Shown in pieces: positions 54,943 to 62,653 of a stretch of 64,000 nt of DNA. The notes below the pieces were generated by a model that saw nothing but the letters and a program-made list of their open reading frames with translations, did no database searches and was not told where the DNA came from. Position 1 is the first letter of the stretch. Every line of letters begins with the position of its first letter. The stretch comes from Clostridium sp. chh4-2 (GTDB lineage Bacteria; Bacillota; Clostridia; Lachnospirales; Lachnospiraceae): the NCBI RefSeq assembly GCF_002899675.1, contig NZ_PKUU01000003.1, forward strand, positions 186,001-250,000, read 5' to 3'. A program made the translations under genes and the position numbers.

Positions 54943-55386
54943 ATGAAGATAAAATACAAATCAAATTTATGTGCCGGCGTTGTCAGCATCATCTTCGGCA
55001 TCATCTGCGCGGTGATTATTCCAAAGCAGATCGGCACAGAGTTTTCCGTTTCATACGGAATTACATCCAGGACCGTTCCTTATGCGATCGCACTTCTCTG
55101 TGTGGTCTGCGGGATCGCCCTGATTGTACAGAGCCTCGTGTTTAAAAAGGACGAGGAAAAGACCATGGAACTGAGCAAAGAACTGAAAGCGTTGGCTTAC
55201 ATGGTGGTAATGCTGATCTATGCATTGCTGTTTAAACACAGTTTCATCGGCTCTACCGTATTTTTAGGTGTTGTAACACTTGCATTTACCGGATGCCGTA
55301 AAAAGCTGTTCTATGTTATTGTTATTGCCGCAGTAGTCATTTTGTATCTGTTATTTTCACAGGTACTGCACGTCAGGCTGCCATAG
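54943..55386 (+). CDS. Tripartite tricarboxylate transporter small subunit (TctB-like)
   Basis: 147-residue membrane protein with four helices, the TctB architecture. A helical hairpin (about 12-68), an acidic cytosolic loop (KDEEKTMELSKE) and a second hairpin (about 85-140) are clear. Sequence similarity in this subunit is always low, so the call rests on length, topology and its place between the TctC-like and TctA-like genes. A GAGGTTAG site precedes the ATG. Confidence 0.85.
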   Translation: MKIKYKSNLCAGVVSIIFGIICAVIIPKQIGTEFSVSYGITSRTVPYAIALLCVVCGIALIVQSLVFKKDEEKTMELSKELKALAYMVVMLIYALLFKHSFIGSTVFLGVVTLAFTGCRKKLFYVIVIAAVVILYLLFSQVLHVRLP

Positions 55387-55398
55387 GGAGGTGGAAGA

Positions 55399-56916
55399 AT
55401 GAGTCAAACAATTATGTCTGCTCTTGGGCAGCTGTTTACCGTGGAGAATCTGATCTTCATCAATATCGGAATATTTATCGGAATCATTTTCGGCGCGATT
55501 CCGGGAATGAATGGAAACCTTGCGATCACAGTGCTTCTTCCATTTACCTTTGCATTAGGAACCGTTCCTGCTCTGTTAATGCTGACAGCTATCTTTTTCG
55601 GCTCGAATTTCGGCGGTTCCATCAGCTCGATTCTTATTAACACGCCGGGTACCAATGCGGCGGCGGCGACGTTGTTAGACGGCTATCCCCTTGCCAAAAA
55701 GGGAAAGCCCAGAAAAGCTCTCGATATGGCCCTTGTAGCTTCTACATTCGGCGGACTTGTCAGCGCTTTCTGTCTTCTGTTTTTCGCACCGCAGATCAGC
55801 AAAGTGGCGATCAAATTCGGCGCGCCGGAGTATTTTTCACTTGCAATCTTCGGCCTTTCCATCATCGCATCTGTCAGCGGTAAAAGTATTCTCAAAGGAT
55901 TGATCTGCGGCGCATTCGGCGTGCTGATCTCAACCGTGGGAATCGACAGCGTAAGCGGCGTTACCCGTTTTACATTTGGAAACCTTCAGTTTTATAACGG
56001 TATCAAGATGCTGGCCGTACTCTTGGGAGTATATGCCATCGCACAGATGATCTCCCGCATTAATAAGACGGAAGAAGGCGGAAGTTCCGTATTACATAAG
56101 GCTGATCCTGAGGATCATCTGACTTTTAAAGAGGCGAAAAGCACGCTTCCAACCATGGCGAAATCTTCCTGTATCGGCGCTTTTATCGGAGCGATCCCGG
56201 GTACGGGCGGAGCGATTGCTTCCTTTATCGCTTATAACGAAGCAAAACGCTGTGCGAAACAAGGTGAGAAATTCGGCGAAGGAGAATTAAAGGGTATTGC
56301 AGCTCCTGAATCCGCCAATAATGGTGCGACGGCAGCGACATTGATCCCTCTTTTGACACTGGGAATCCCCGGAGACGTGGTGGCGGCAACCTTATTGGGC
56401 GCATTTACCATGCACGGCCTGGTGGTAGGACCTAAGCTGTTCCAGAATTCCGGCCCGCTCGTATATGCGGTTTTAATCGGATGCGTTATTTCACAGATTT
56501 TCATGTTTTTACAGGGAAAATACCTGCTGGGATTATTTGTAAAGATCACCCATATTCCTCAGGATCTTCTGACAGCCCTTTTGGTAATCATCTGCTGTAC
56601 AGGAGCATTTGCCATCGCAAACTCGGAAATTGATCTTTATGTGATGCTGATCTTCGGCGTTGTCGCTTATTTCATGCAGAAGGTGGACCTCCCTCCCGTT
56701 CCCATCGTACTGGGCATGGTGCTGGGGCCAACGGCGGAATCCAACCTGAGAAACTCCCTTGTAATGTCCGGAGGTTCCTGGAAGATTTTCGTACAGAGAC
56801 CGATTTGCCTGGCGTTCATTATCCTGACATTTGTGCTCATCATTCTTCTTAAAAAGAATGACAGCAAGCAGAGAAAGGCAGAACAGGCATTCTTAGAAAA
56901 ACACGGGGCCAAATAA
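55399..56916 (+). CDS. Tripartite tricarboxylate transporter large subunit (TctA-like)
   Basis: 505-residue membrane protein with about 11-12 helices, of the TctA family. The strongly conserved N-terminal PGMNGNLAI (GxxPGxxG...) loop and the repeated AIPGTGGAIASFIAYNEAKR loop in the second half identify it; these paired loops bind the substrate and the driving ion. It forms the secondary transporter with TctB, fed by the TctC-like lipoprotein. GGGAGGTGG precedes the ATG and a hairpin closes the operon. Confidence 0.95.
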   Translation: MSQTIMSALGQLFTVENLIFINIGIFIGIIFGAIPGMNGNLAITVLLPFTFALGTVPALLMLTAIFFGSNFGGSISSILINTPGTNAAAATLLDGYPLAKKGKPRKALDMALVASTFGGLVSAFCLLFFAPQISKVAIKFGAPEYFSLAIFGLSIIASVSGKSILKGLICGAFGVLISTVGIDSVSGVTRFTFGNLQFYNGIKMLAVLLGVYAIAQMISRINKTEEGGSSVLHKADPEDHLTFKEAKSTLPTMAKSSCIGAFIGAIPGTGGAIASFIAYNEAKRCAKQGEKFGEGELKGIAAPESANNGATAATLIPLLTLGIPGDVVAATLLGAFTMHGLVVGPKLFQNSGPLVYAVLIGCVISQIFMFLQGKYLLGLFVKITHIPQDLLTALLVIICCTGAFAIANSEIDLYVMLIFGVVAYFMQKVDLPPVPIVLGMVLGPTAESNLRNSLVMSGGSWKIFVQRPICLAFIILTFVLIILLKKNDSKQRKAEQAFLEKHGAK

Positions 56917-56941
56917 ACCCAAACGATTGAGTGAATCGTAT

Positions 56942-56970
56942 TTGACAGCGGTACCTTTTTCCACTACATT
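56942..56970 (+). promoter_or_regulatory. Promoter of the PTS EIIC-EIID gene
   Basis: TTGACA (56942-56947), 17-base spacer, TACATT (56965-56970): a consensus -35 and good -10. It lies within the left arm of the terminator hairpin that ends the preceding operon, so transcripts would begin in its right arm near 56977. Confidence 0.55.
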
Positions 56971-56994
56971 GGTAGTAGGAAAGGTACCGCTTTT
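56946..56994 (+). terminator. Terminator of the tricarboxylate transporter operon
   Basis: AGCGGTACCTTT pairs with AAAGGTACCGCT, with a further CCACTAC/GTAGTAGG pairing inside and TTTT after. It shares bases with the promoter of the next gene. Confidence 0.8.
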
Positions 56995-57000
56995 CCAATA

Positions 57001-57011
57001 TTCAAAATGAA
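57001..57011 (+). promoter_or_regulatory. Candidate ROK operator before the PTS gene
   Basis: TTCA-AAA-TGAA, about 25 bases downstream of the predicted transcription start and 25 bases before the GTG start. Same motif as at 50772, 52025 and 52102. Confidence 0.5.
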
Positions 57012-57035
57012 AATCGTATCAATGGAGGACAATCG

Positions 57036-58700
57036 GTGGAGATTACGTTAATTCAGTGTATATTAATTGGTGTTTGGTCCGGGATCTGTTTTACCGGAAT
57101 GCTGTTTGGGACATTTACAAACCGGTGTCTGGTTTTATCGGCCGGAGTGGGTGTGATTCTCGGCGATCTGCCCACAGCTCTGGCCATGGGAGCGGTGGGA
57201 GAGCTGGCTTTTCTGGGATTTGGCGTATCTCAGGGCGGCTCGGTGCCTCCCAATCCGCTGGGGCCTGGAATCATAGGAACAATTATCGCCGTCACCATGA
57301 AAAACCAGGGAATCGATGTGGGCTCCGCGCTGGCGCTGTCATTTCCTTTCGCAGTAGCCATCCAGTTTTTGATAACAGCCATTTATACGGCTGCCACCAC
57401 TCTGACTGCCGGGATTGGAAAAGCGGTAAAGGCCGGGGATTTCGTCCGGTTCCGCCTGATGGCCAATATTACGCTCGTTATTTTTGTGATATCCGGATTC
57501 TGCATCGGATTTGCCGGAGCCTACAGCGCAGAAGGCCTTCAGCATCTGATCGGCCTGATTCCCGGATGGCTCAGCACTGGCCTTGGCGTGGCCGGAAACA
57601 TGCTTCCCGCCATCGGATTTGCAATGATCCTGAGCGTAATGGTAAAGAAAAAATACATACCGTTTGTGCTGATCGGCTATCTGGCAGTTGCGTATCTGCA
57701 TCTGACTGTGATCGGCGTGGCGCTTTTGGGAACTGCCATAGCCTTATTGGAATATTTCAGAAGAGAATCCGGGGAGAACGGAAGCGATGGGGAACAGGCG
57801 GATATTACGGGAGAAGAAGGGCCGGAGAATCATGCTGATGAGGAGGGGGGTATTCATGGAAGTGAGTATGCCAATGAACGTGAATCCGCTCAAAAAACTT
57901 CAAAGGTGCTGACCATAAAAGATTACCGGAAAACAGCCCTGCGGGCCTATTTTCTGCAAAGCGCATTTAACTATGGAAACTATGAAGGAACCGGATATGC
58001 CTATATTATGTATCCCGCATTCCGGAAAATCTATAAAGAGGATGAACGCCTGAAGGAAGCCCTTGAGGACAATATGGAGTTTTTCTGCACCAATCCCAAT
58101 TTTCTGCCCATTATAACAAGCCTCCATCTGGTAATGCTGGAAAATGAAACGCCGCCCGAGGAGATCAAGAGCCTCAAACGGGCTCTTATGGGGCCTTTGG
58201 CCGGAATCGGAGATTCTCTGGTTCAGTTCTGTCTGGCGCCTTTATTTTCCACAATCGGCGCGTCGCTGGCCCAGGATGGAATGATACTGGGACCGGTTTT
58301 CTTTCTGCTGGCGCAGAACAGCTGCCTTGTGAGCCTGAAACTTTTATGCTGCTCCTGGGGACACAGGCTGGGGTCCAGCATTGTGGAAAGCCTTCACGCA
58401 AAGATGGAACAGGTTTCAGAGGTGGCCGGTATGATCGGCGTTACCGTGATCGCAGGTCTCACCGTCAGTTTCGTGAAAATTACAACGCCTCTCGCTTACA
58501 CCGCGTCACTTCCCGACGGGCAGGTGAGCACCGTGTCCGTCCAGAACATGCTGGATGCAGTGGCTCCTAATTTATTGCCTGCGCTTTATACAGGTTTGGT
58601 CTTTTATCTGATTAAGGTGAGAAAATGGAATGTGTATAAGCTGGTTGGACTTACGGTTGCGGTGGGGATTGTGCTGTCGGCATTCGGGATAATCGGATAA
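57036..58700 (+). CDS. PTS mannose-family EIIC-EIID fusion
   Basis: 554 residues in one chain. Residues 1-245 are the EIIC (ManY-like) membrane domain (LGDLPTALAMGAVGELAFLGFG, VPPNPLGPGIIGTI). A charged linker (about 250-290) joins it to a complete EIID (ManZ-like) domain (about 291-554; SAFNYGNYEGTGYAYIMYP, LMGPLAGIGDSLVQF). These two subunits are normally separate and form the sugar channel of the mannose-class phosphotransferase system. No EIIA or EIIB is adjacent, so energising subunits must come from elsewhere or are not used. The start is GTG with GGAGG 7 bases upstream. Substrate unknown. Confidence 0.9.
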   Translation: MEITLIQCILIGVWSGICFTGMLFGTFTNRCLVLSAGVGVILGDLPTALAMGAVGELAFLGFGVSQGGSVPPNPLGPGIIGTIIAVTMKNQGIDVGSALALSFPFAVAIQFLITAIYTAATTLTAGIGKAVKAGDFVRFRLMANITLVIFVISGFCIGFAGAYSAEGLQHLIGLIPGWLSTGLGVAGNMLPAIGFAMILSVMVKKKYIPFVLIGYLAVAYLHLTVIGVALLGTAIALLEYFRRESGENGSDGEQADITGEEGPENHADEEGGIHGSEYANERESAQKTSKVLTIKDYRKTALRAYFLQSAFNYGNYEGTGYAYIMYPAFRKIYKEDERLKEALEDNMEFFCTNPNFLPIITSLHLVMLENETPPEEIKSLKRALMGPLAGIGDSLVQFCLAPLFSTIGASLAQDGMILGPVFFLLAQNSCLVSLKLLCCSWGHRLGSSIVESLHAKMEQVSEVAGMIGVTVIAGLTVSFVKITTPLAYTASLPDGQVSTVSVQNMLDAVAPNLLPALYTGLVFYLIKVRKWNVYKLVGLTVAVGIVLSAFGIIG

Positions 58701-58734
58701 AAGCATAGCTTTTAACTGGTCTTTGAAACAATAA

Positions 58735-58969
58735 AGGCCCTGCCCCCATGCTGTTAAACTTACGGATGCTGTAGACGGAACTTTATATCTTACCCCTACC
58801 AATACAGCACAGCTGAGCATCTTTGAATCCGGCGAATTACGGGAAGAATCAGTTGTTTCCAAAATGGAAACAACTGCGGCAGACGGCAAACGATACAATA
58901 CCAATTACACAGAGTGACTTTGACCGTCTTGTTTCAAGCATTGAAGAAACCGGTGAAACATCAAAATAA
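58735..58969 (+). pseudogene. Decayed RhuM-family gene remnant
   Basis: The frame 58735-58917 reads LTDAVDGTLYLT, then SIFESGELREESVVSK and TTAADGKRYNTNY. The last two segments are characteristic of RhuM-family virulence/phage-type proteins. It then shifts frame and continues at 58913-58969 as SDFDRLVSSIEETGETSK, resembling the C-terminal end of such proteins. The long middle, including the helix-turn-helix core and central domain, is missing and there is no start codon or ribosome site. It is most likely a dead fragment left by a deletion. Confidence 0.6.
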
Positions 58970-58975
58970 CAGAAG

Positions 58976-59020
58976 AAAACCCCACGTCTCTGATTTTTAT
59001 TATCAGAAGCGTGGGGTTTT
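58976..59020. terminator. Bidirectional terminator after the aldose epimerase gene
   Basis: AAAACCCCACG pairs with CGTGGGGTTTT, with an inner CTGAT/ATCAG pair. A-run left and T-run right allow use on both strands; it follows the RhuM remnant and precedes the 3' end of the minus-strand epimerase gene. Confidence 0.82.
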
Positions 59021-59125
59021 AATATACTGTTTACAGATCATACATCAATTCGTGCAGAACGATTTCCTCCGCACGGTTCGGATAGTTGCTCAAATAATGA
59101 TTTCATAAGCAACAGCCCATTTCTA

Positions 59126-60007
59126 TTACAAAACTCGAATTCCCAAATGATAAGCTCTGCTCTCGCCCACTTCCAGCTTTTGAACATGATGCTTATTCGT
59201 AAATTCATCATCTTCATCATTGCAGATCGCCGATCCGTTCCACGGTTCGATGCAGATAAACGGCGCTCTTACCAGATCCGGCGTCCAGAAGGCGATGGTT
59301 TCGAAATCAGGATAATCCACTTCGATTCCTTTGCCTGTTTCCGGGTTCACTAAAGAAACTTTTCTGGAATTGATGGACTCGAAGAATACCGCATTGTCGT
59401 CAAACAGATGGTAATCCAGAGGAAGACGGCGGGTATGATCCATCATGAGGATATGGCGGCTGTGGTCATATTCCAGTTTTTCCAGATCGTAAACCGTACA
59501 GGAAGCCGTTTCCTCTTTCTCAAATTCCAACACATAATCCTCAAATTTTTCACCGTCCAGCAGCGGGCACTGGAAACCAGGATGAGCGCCGATGCAGTAA
59601 TAGATCGTGCGGCTGTCCATATTATCCACTTTATAATCCATGGACAGGACTCCGTCTTCCAGCCGGTAGGTGAGTGTGAGACGGAAATCATAGGGATACA
59701 TGGTTTTTGTGGTCTCCGTAGCTGTGATTTCAAAAGAGGCGCTGTCGGAGGACTGTTCCGTTACTTTAAAATCCGTTTCCTTACAGAAGCCGTGTTTCGG
59801 CAGATCGTACCAGACGCCTTCAAACATGGTTTTGTCATTTCTTGAATTTCCAACAGCGGGAAATAAAAGAGGAGAACAGCGGGGCCAGATATCCGGATCG
59901 CGCTGCCAGATGTACTCTTTTTGGCTGCTGTCTTTTAATGAGATCAATTGTGCGCCGAAGCTGTCGATTACGGCGGATGCTTTCGAATCCTGAATGGTTA
60001 CTAACAT
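59126..60007 (-). CDS. Aldose 1-epimerase family protein
   Basis: 293-residue beta-sandwich galactose-mutarotase-like protein. The start at 60007 (MLVTIQDS) is preferred to an ATG 32 codons upstream, with AGAGG 10 bases before it. Motifs: GAQLISLKD and WQRDPDIWPRCSPLLFPAVG (the substrate arginine region), KHGFCKETDF, and the central catalytic His in IGAHPGFQCP; the C-terminal ICIEPWNG carries the Glu that pairs with it. This subgroup is the YihR/LacX-like branch, so it may act on sugars other than galactose. Transcribed 52 bases after LacI. Confidence 0.88.
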   Translation of the reverse strand: MLVTIQDSKASAVIDSFGAQLISLKDSSQKEYIWQRDPDIWPRCSPLLFPAVGNSRNDKTMFEGVWYDLPKHGFCKETDFKVTEQSSDSASFEITATETTKTMYPYDFRLTLTYRLEDGVLSMDYKVDNMDSRTIYYCIGAHPGFQCPLLDGEKFEDYVLEFEKEETASCTVYDLEKLEYDHSRHILMMDHTRRLPLDYHLFDDNAVFFESINSRKVSLVNPETGKGIEVDYPDFETIAFWTPDLVRAPFICIEPWNGSAICNDEDDEFTNKHHVQKLEVGESRAYHLGIRVL

Positions 60008-60059
60008 AATAAATTTACCTCTTTTCATTATATATTGTGGACGCCTGAGTGGATGGCTG

Positions 60060-61088
60060 TCATTTCTTGGAACTGTAGGCCGCACAGCTTTCCCGGTTGG
60101 CAATGTAGAACGGCAGGTTCATTTTGATGGGAAGGCGGTGGCCTCCCTCAATCCGGTCAATCAGTATTTTCGCCGTCATCTGCCCCATCTCTTCCACAGG
60201 AATGTGCACTGTGGTCAGCATGGGAGAAAGGTATTGGGCGGTGTCGATATCGTCAATGCTGATGATGGAAATATCCCCCGGTATATTGAGTCCGGCTTCC
60301 TGGATCGCGTGCATGGCTCCGATAGCGGTGATATCGTTGCTGCAGAAGAGGGCCGATACATCCGTCTTCTTTTCCAACAGCTTTTTGGCTCCCTGATAGC
60401 CTCCCTCGGAAGAAAGAGGGACGTTGATTACATATTCCTTTTTAATGGGAAGTTTATGCGCGGCCAAAGCGGAGCAGTATCCGGTATAACGGTCTTCGTA
60501 TTCCGTTTCTCCGATGTAAGCGATCCGCGTATGCCCAAGCCCGATCAGATGCTCGGTTGCGGCTAAACTGGCCTGATGGCCGTCGCAGATGATCTGGTCG
60601 TATTTGGCTTCCAGATTGTTGAGGCCGGTATAGGCCACGTAATTAAAATATTTTTTTAATGTGCCAAGCAGCTGTTTATCACAGCGTCCCAGAATTACCA
60701 CACCGTCCACATGATTATCCGTAATCAGGCGGAAGGTGCTGGGGTGATTGATGTCAAAGGAAGAAAATGAGTATTTTAATACATAGTTGTGTTTAAACGC
60801 CTCCTGCTCAATGCTCCTTGCCAGAGATGAGAAAAAGGAATCCGTCATGGAATCCGGAGTTCTGGCGAATAAGCAGGCGATGGAACGGGAAAGCGGCTCT
60901 ACCGTCTCAATATGGCCCTTTTTCAAGTCCCGGGCCGTGGGATTCGGCGTGTAACCGGTCCGGCGCACGATTTCCCAGATCTTATCCTGGACCTCTTTGC
61001 TGGCGGCATTTGTGCTGTTTTTGTTCACTACCCGGGATACTGTTGAGATGGAAACCCCGGCTTCTTTCGCAATTTCTTTTAATGTCAT
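60060..61088 (-). CDS. LacI-family transcription regulator
   Basis: 342-residue LacI/GalR regulator. The HTH and hinge are at 1-60 (MTLKEIAKEAGVSISTVSRVVN, then GYTPNPTARDL), followed by a periplasmic-binding-type effector domain (about 65-330) with the usual DGVVILG, ALFCSNDITAIG and ISIIS-DD segments. It faces the mannose-6-phosphate isomerase/phosphofructokinase genes. Perfect CAAACGTTTG palindromes, a typical LacI-family core, stand before both of those genes. A large branched hairpin lies in its leader. Confidence 0.92.
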   Translation of the reverse strand: MTLKEIAKEAGVSISTVSRVVNKNSTNAASKEVQDKIWEIVRRTGYTPNPTARDLKKGHIETVEPLSRSIACLFARTPDSMTDSFFSSLARSIEQEAFKHNYVLKYSFSSFDINHPSTFRLITDNHVDGVVILGRCDKQLLGTLKKYFNYVAYTGLNNLEAKYDQIICDGHQASLAATEHLIGLGHTRIAYIGETEYEDRYTGYCSALAAHKLPIKKEYVINVPLSSEGGYQGAKKLLEKKTDVSALFCSNDITAIGAMHAIQEAGLNIPGDISIISIDDIDTAQYLSPMLTTVHIPVEEMGQMTAKILIDRIEGGHRLPIKMNLPFYIANRESCAAYSSKK

Positions 61089-61142
61089 AGTAATGGAATC
61101 AACCTCCCCGCGGCGAAATAAGTATCTGTCTTTATCGGCAAT

Positions 61143-61285
61143 TGTTCAGAGGGGGAATCTTCTTGCATGGCCTGCGGCCATACAAGAAGCATCGGAGGTT
61201 CCTTCGATGGGAATATGGATACAAAAATCCGTGTCAAGCTTGCTTGTAAGCGAATTTTTGTATCCATATTCCCGCCCTCTGAACA
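61143..61285. repeat. Branched multi-hairpin element upstream of lacI-type gene
   Basis: An outer stem TGTTCAGAGGG (61143-61153)/CCCTCTGAACA (61275-61285) encloses three further hairpins: CTTCTTG-C-ATGGCC/GGCCAT-A-CAAGAAG (61159-61189), CATCGGAGG/CCTTCGATG (61190-61209, one wobble), and GGGAATATGGATACAAAAAT/ATTTTTGTATCCATATTCCC (61209-61273, 20 bp perfect). The whole is about 143 bases with a four-way junction. It lies between divergent genes. Confidence 0.8.
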
Positions 61286-61335
61286 GTTACCTTTATTGTA
61301 TAGAATTACAACAAAAAATGCTATGGCAATATACC

Positions 61336-61345
61336 CAAACGTTTG
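61336..61345 (+). promoter_or_regulatory. LacI-type operator CAAACGTTTG, upstream of pmi
   Basis: Perfect 10-bp palindrome about 35 bases upstream of a perfect TATAAT at 61380-61385 and about 90 bases before the isomerase start. A repressor or activator here would control this promoter and possibly the divergent lacI-type gene. Confidence 0.65.
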
Positions 61346-61379
61346 CGTAAAAGAATGTGAAAAATACTGAGAAATTTTG

Positions 61380-61385
61380 TATAAT
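61380..61385 (+). promoter_or_regulatory. -10 element for the isomerase gene
   Basis: TATAAT, perfect. The -35 region 17 bases upstream reads TGTGAA and is weak, which would make the promoter depend on the adjacent factors. Confidence 0.45.
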
Positions 61386-61436
61386 TAAAGTATTAAAAAC
61401 GTGAGGAATTAACACGGCGGAACCGGAGACGGAATC

Positions 61437-62552
61437 ATGCGCCGGGACGGAAAGGAGAATGGATTGGAAGCAAAAATATACGAAAAACCATGGCGTTTAA
61501 AAACCAACAAAATTCAGTATCTGATAAAAGGAGGGGAGTTGTTAAAACGTTTCTTTGGCTACGAAGATGAAGGGAATTTGTGCTCCCAGGTGTGGATCGC
61601 ATCCACGGTAACTTCTTCCGTAAATGGAAATGAAGGGCTGTCCCAAGTGGAATTGGACGGGGACTGCCGCTATCTGAAAGACATGATTGAAGAACAGCCG
61701 GTTCAGATTCTGGGAGAAAACCATGTGGAGCGTTTCGGGAGTTCTGCGGGGGTTCTGATTAAGATGCTGAATTCCTGCGACCGCCTGTTGGTGCAGGCCC
61801 ACCCCGATCAGGAAAAGGCCAAACGGTATTTTCATTCCGATTATGGGAAGACGGAAAGCTGGTATGTGCTGGATTTGGATGAAAATGTGGAATCGCCCTG
61901 CATTTATGCGGGATTTAAGCCGGGGGTGGACCGGGAATCCTTCCGCCGTTTGATTGAAATCCAGGATACGGAAAAGATTCTGGACTGCCTCTACCGGTTT
62001 GAGATTCAAAAAGGCCAGGTGATCCTGATACCGGCCGGTCTGCCTCATACCCTGGGGGCGGGAAGCCTGATGATCGAGATTCAGGAGCCGGTGGATATCA
62101 CCCTGAGGGCGGAGCGCATCCGTCCCGACGGAAGCGAACTGCCGGAAGAATCCCTGCACAGCGGAATCGGTTTGGAAGCATTGCTGGACTGCTTTGATTT
62201 CACCATCCGAAGCGAGGAAGAGACCAGAAAACGGATCTTCATCTCTCCGCGCATTCTCCGGGAAGACGGTAAGATAAGCGAAGAAGTCCTCATCGGGCCG
62301 GATACCACAACATGCTTCGGAATGAACCGGATCAGAATGAACGGGATGGGTGAAACGAGGACTTATGAGAAAGAAAACGGGGCATTTACCATTGTGCTGG
62401 TTACGGACGGCTGCGGCAGGATCGTGACAGACGCGGGAGAAGAAGCGCTTTTAAAAGGTACGGAAATCTGGATTCCCAACGGGGTGAAAACCTACCGCTA
62501 TGAAACGGAAAACAGCCTGGAAATCGTGGAATGCTATCCTCCGCAAATATAA
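61437..62552 (+). CDS. Class I mannose-6-phosphate isomerase-like protein
   Basis: 371-residue cupin-type sugar-phosphate isomerase interconverting mannose-6-phosphate and fructose-6-phosphate, or a relative. Zinc site: VQAHPDQEKA (His), TESWYV (Glu) and IPAGLPHTLGAG (His); the catalytic Arg region LRAERIRPDG is also present. The start at 61437 has GGAG 8 bases upstream; a TTG at 61464 has AGGAG 6 bases upstream and is a fair alternative. It is the first gene of a sugar-phosphate group with phosphofructokinase and a TIM-like gene. Confidence 0.82.
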   Translation: MRRDGKENGLEAKIYEKPWRLKTNKIQYLIKGGELLKRFFGYEDEGNLCSQVWIASTVTSSVNGNEGLSQVELDGDCRYLKDMIEEQPVQILGENHVERFGSSAGVLIKMLNSCDRLLVQAHPDQEKAKRYFHSDYGKTESWYVLDLDENVESPCIYAGFKPGVDRESFRRLIEIQDTEKILDCLYRFEIQKGQVILIPAGLPHTLGAGSLMIEIQEPVDITLRAERIRPDGSELPEESLHSGIGLEALLDCFDFTIRSEEETRKRIFISPRILREDGKISEEVLIGPDTTTCFGMNRIRMNGMGETRTYEKENGAFTIVLVTDGCGRIVTDAGEEALLKGTEIWIPNGVKTYRYETENSLEIVECYPPQI

Positions 62553-62553
62553 G

Positions 62554-62565
62554 TCAAACGTTTGA
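62554..62565 (+). promoter_or_regulatory. LacI-type operator TCAAACGTTTGA, upstream of pfk
   Basis: Perfect 12-bp palindrome right after the isomerase stop and about 90 bases before the phosphofructokinase start. It has the same core as the site at 61336, suggesting that the two genes answer to the same LacI-family protein. Confidence 0.65.
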
Positions 62566-62653
62566 GTAAAAAGTTATCCAAAACAGGCCTTTTTGTGTTA
62601 AGATAGGGACATGAGAAAATATAAAAAGTAGGAGAAGAAAGGCGGTAAGCACA

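Noticed and set aside
57056..57838. 260-codon open frame in another frame of the PTS gene
   Set aside because: It lies entirely within the EIIC-EIID coding region, is Arg/Ser/Gly/Cys-rich, and the EIIC frame is unmistakable.
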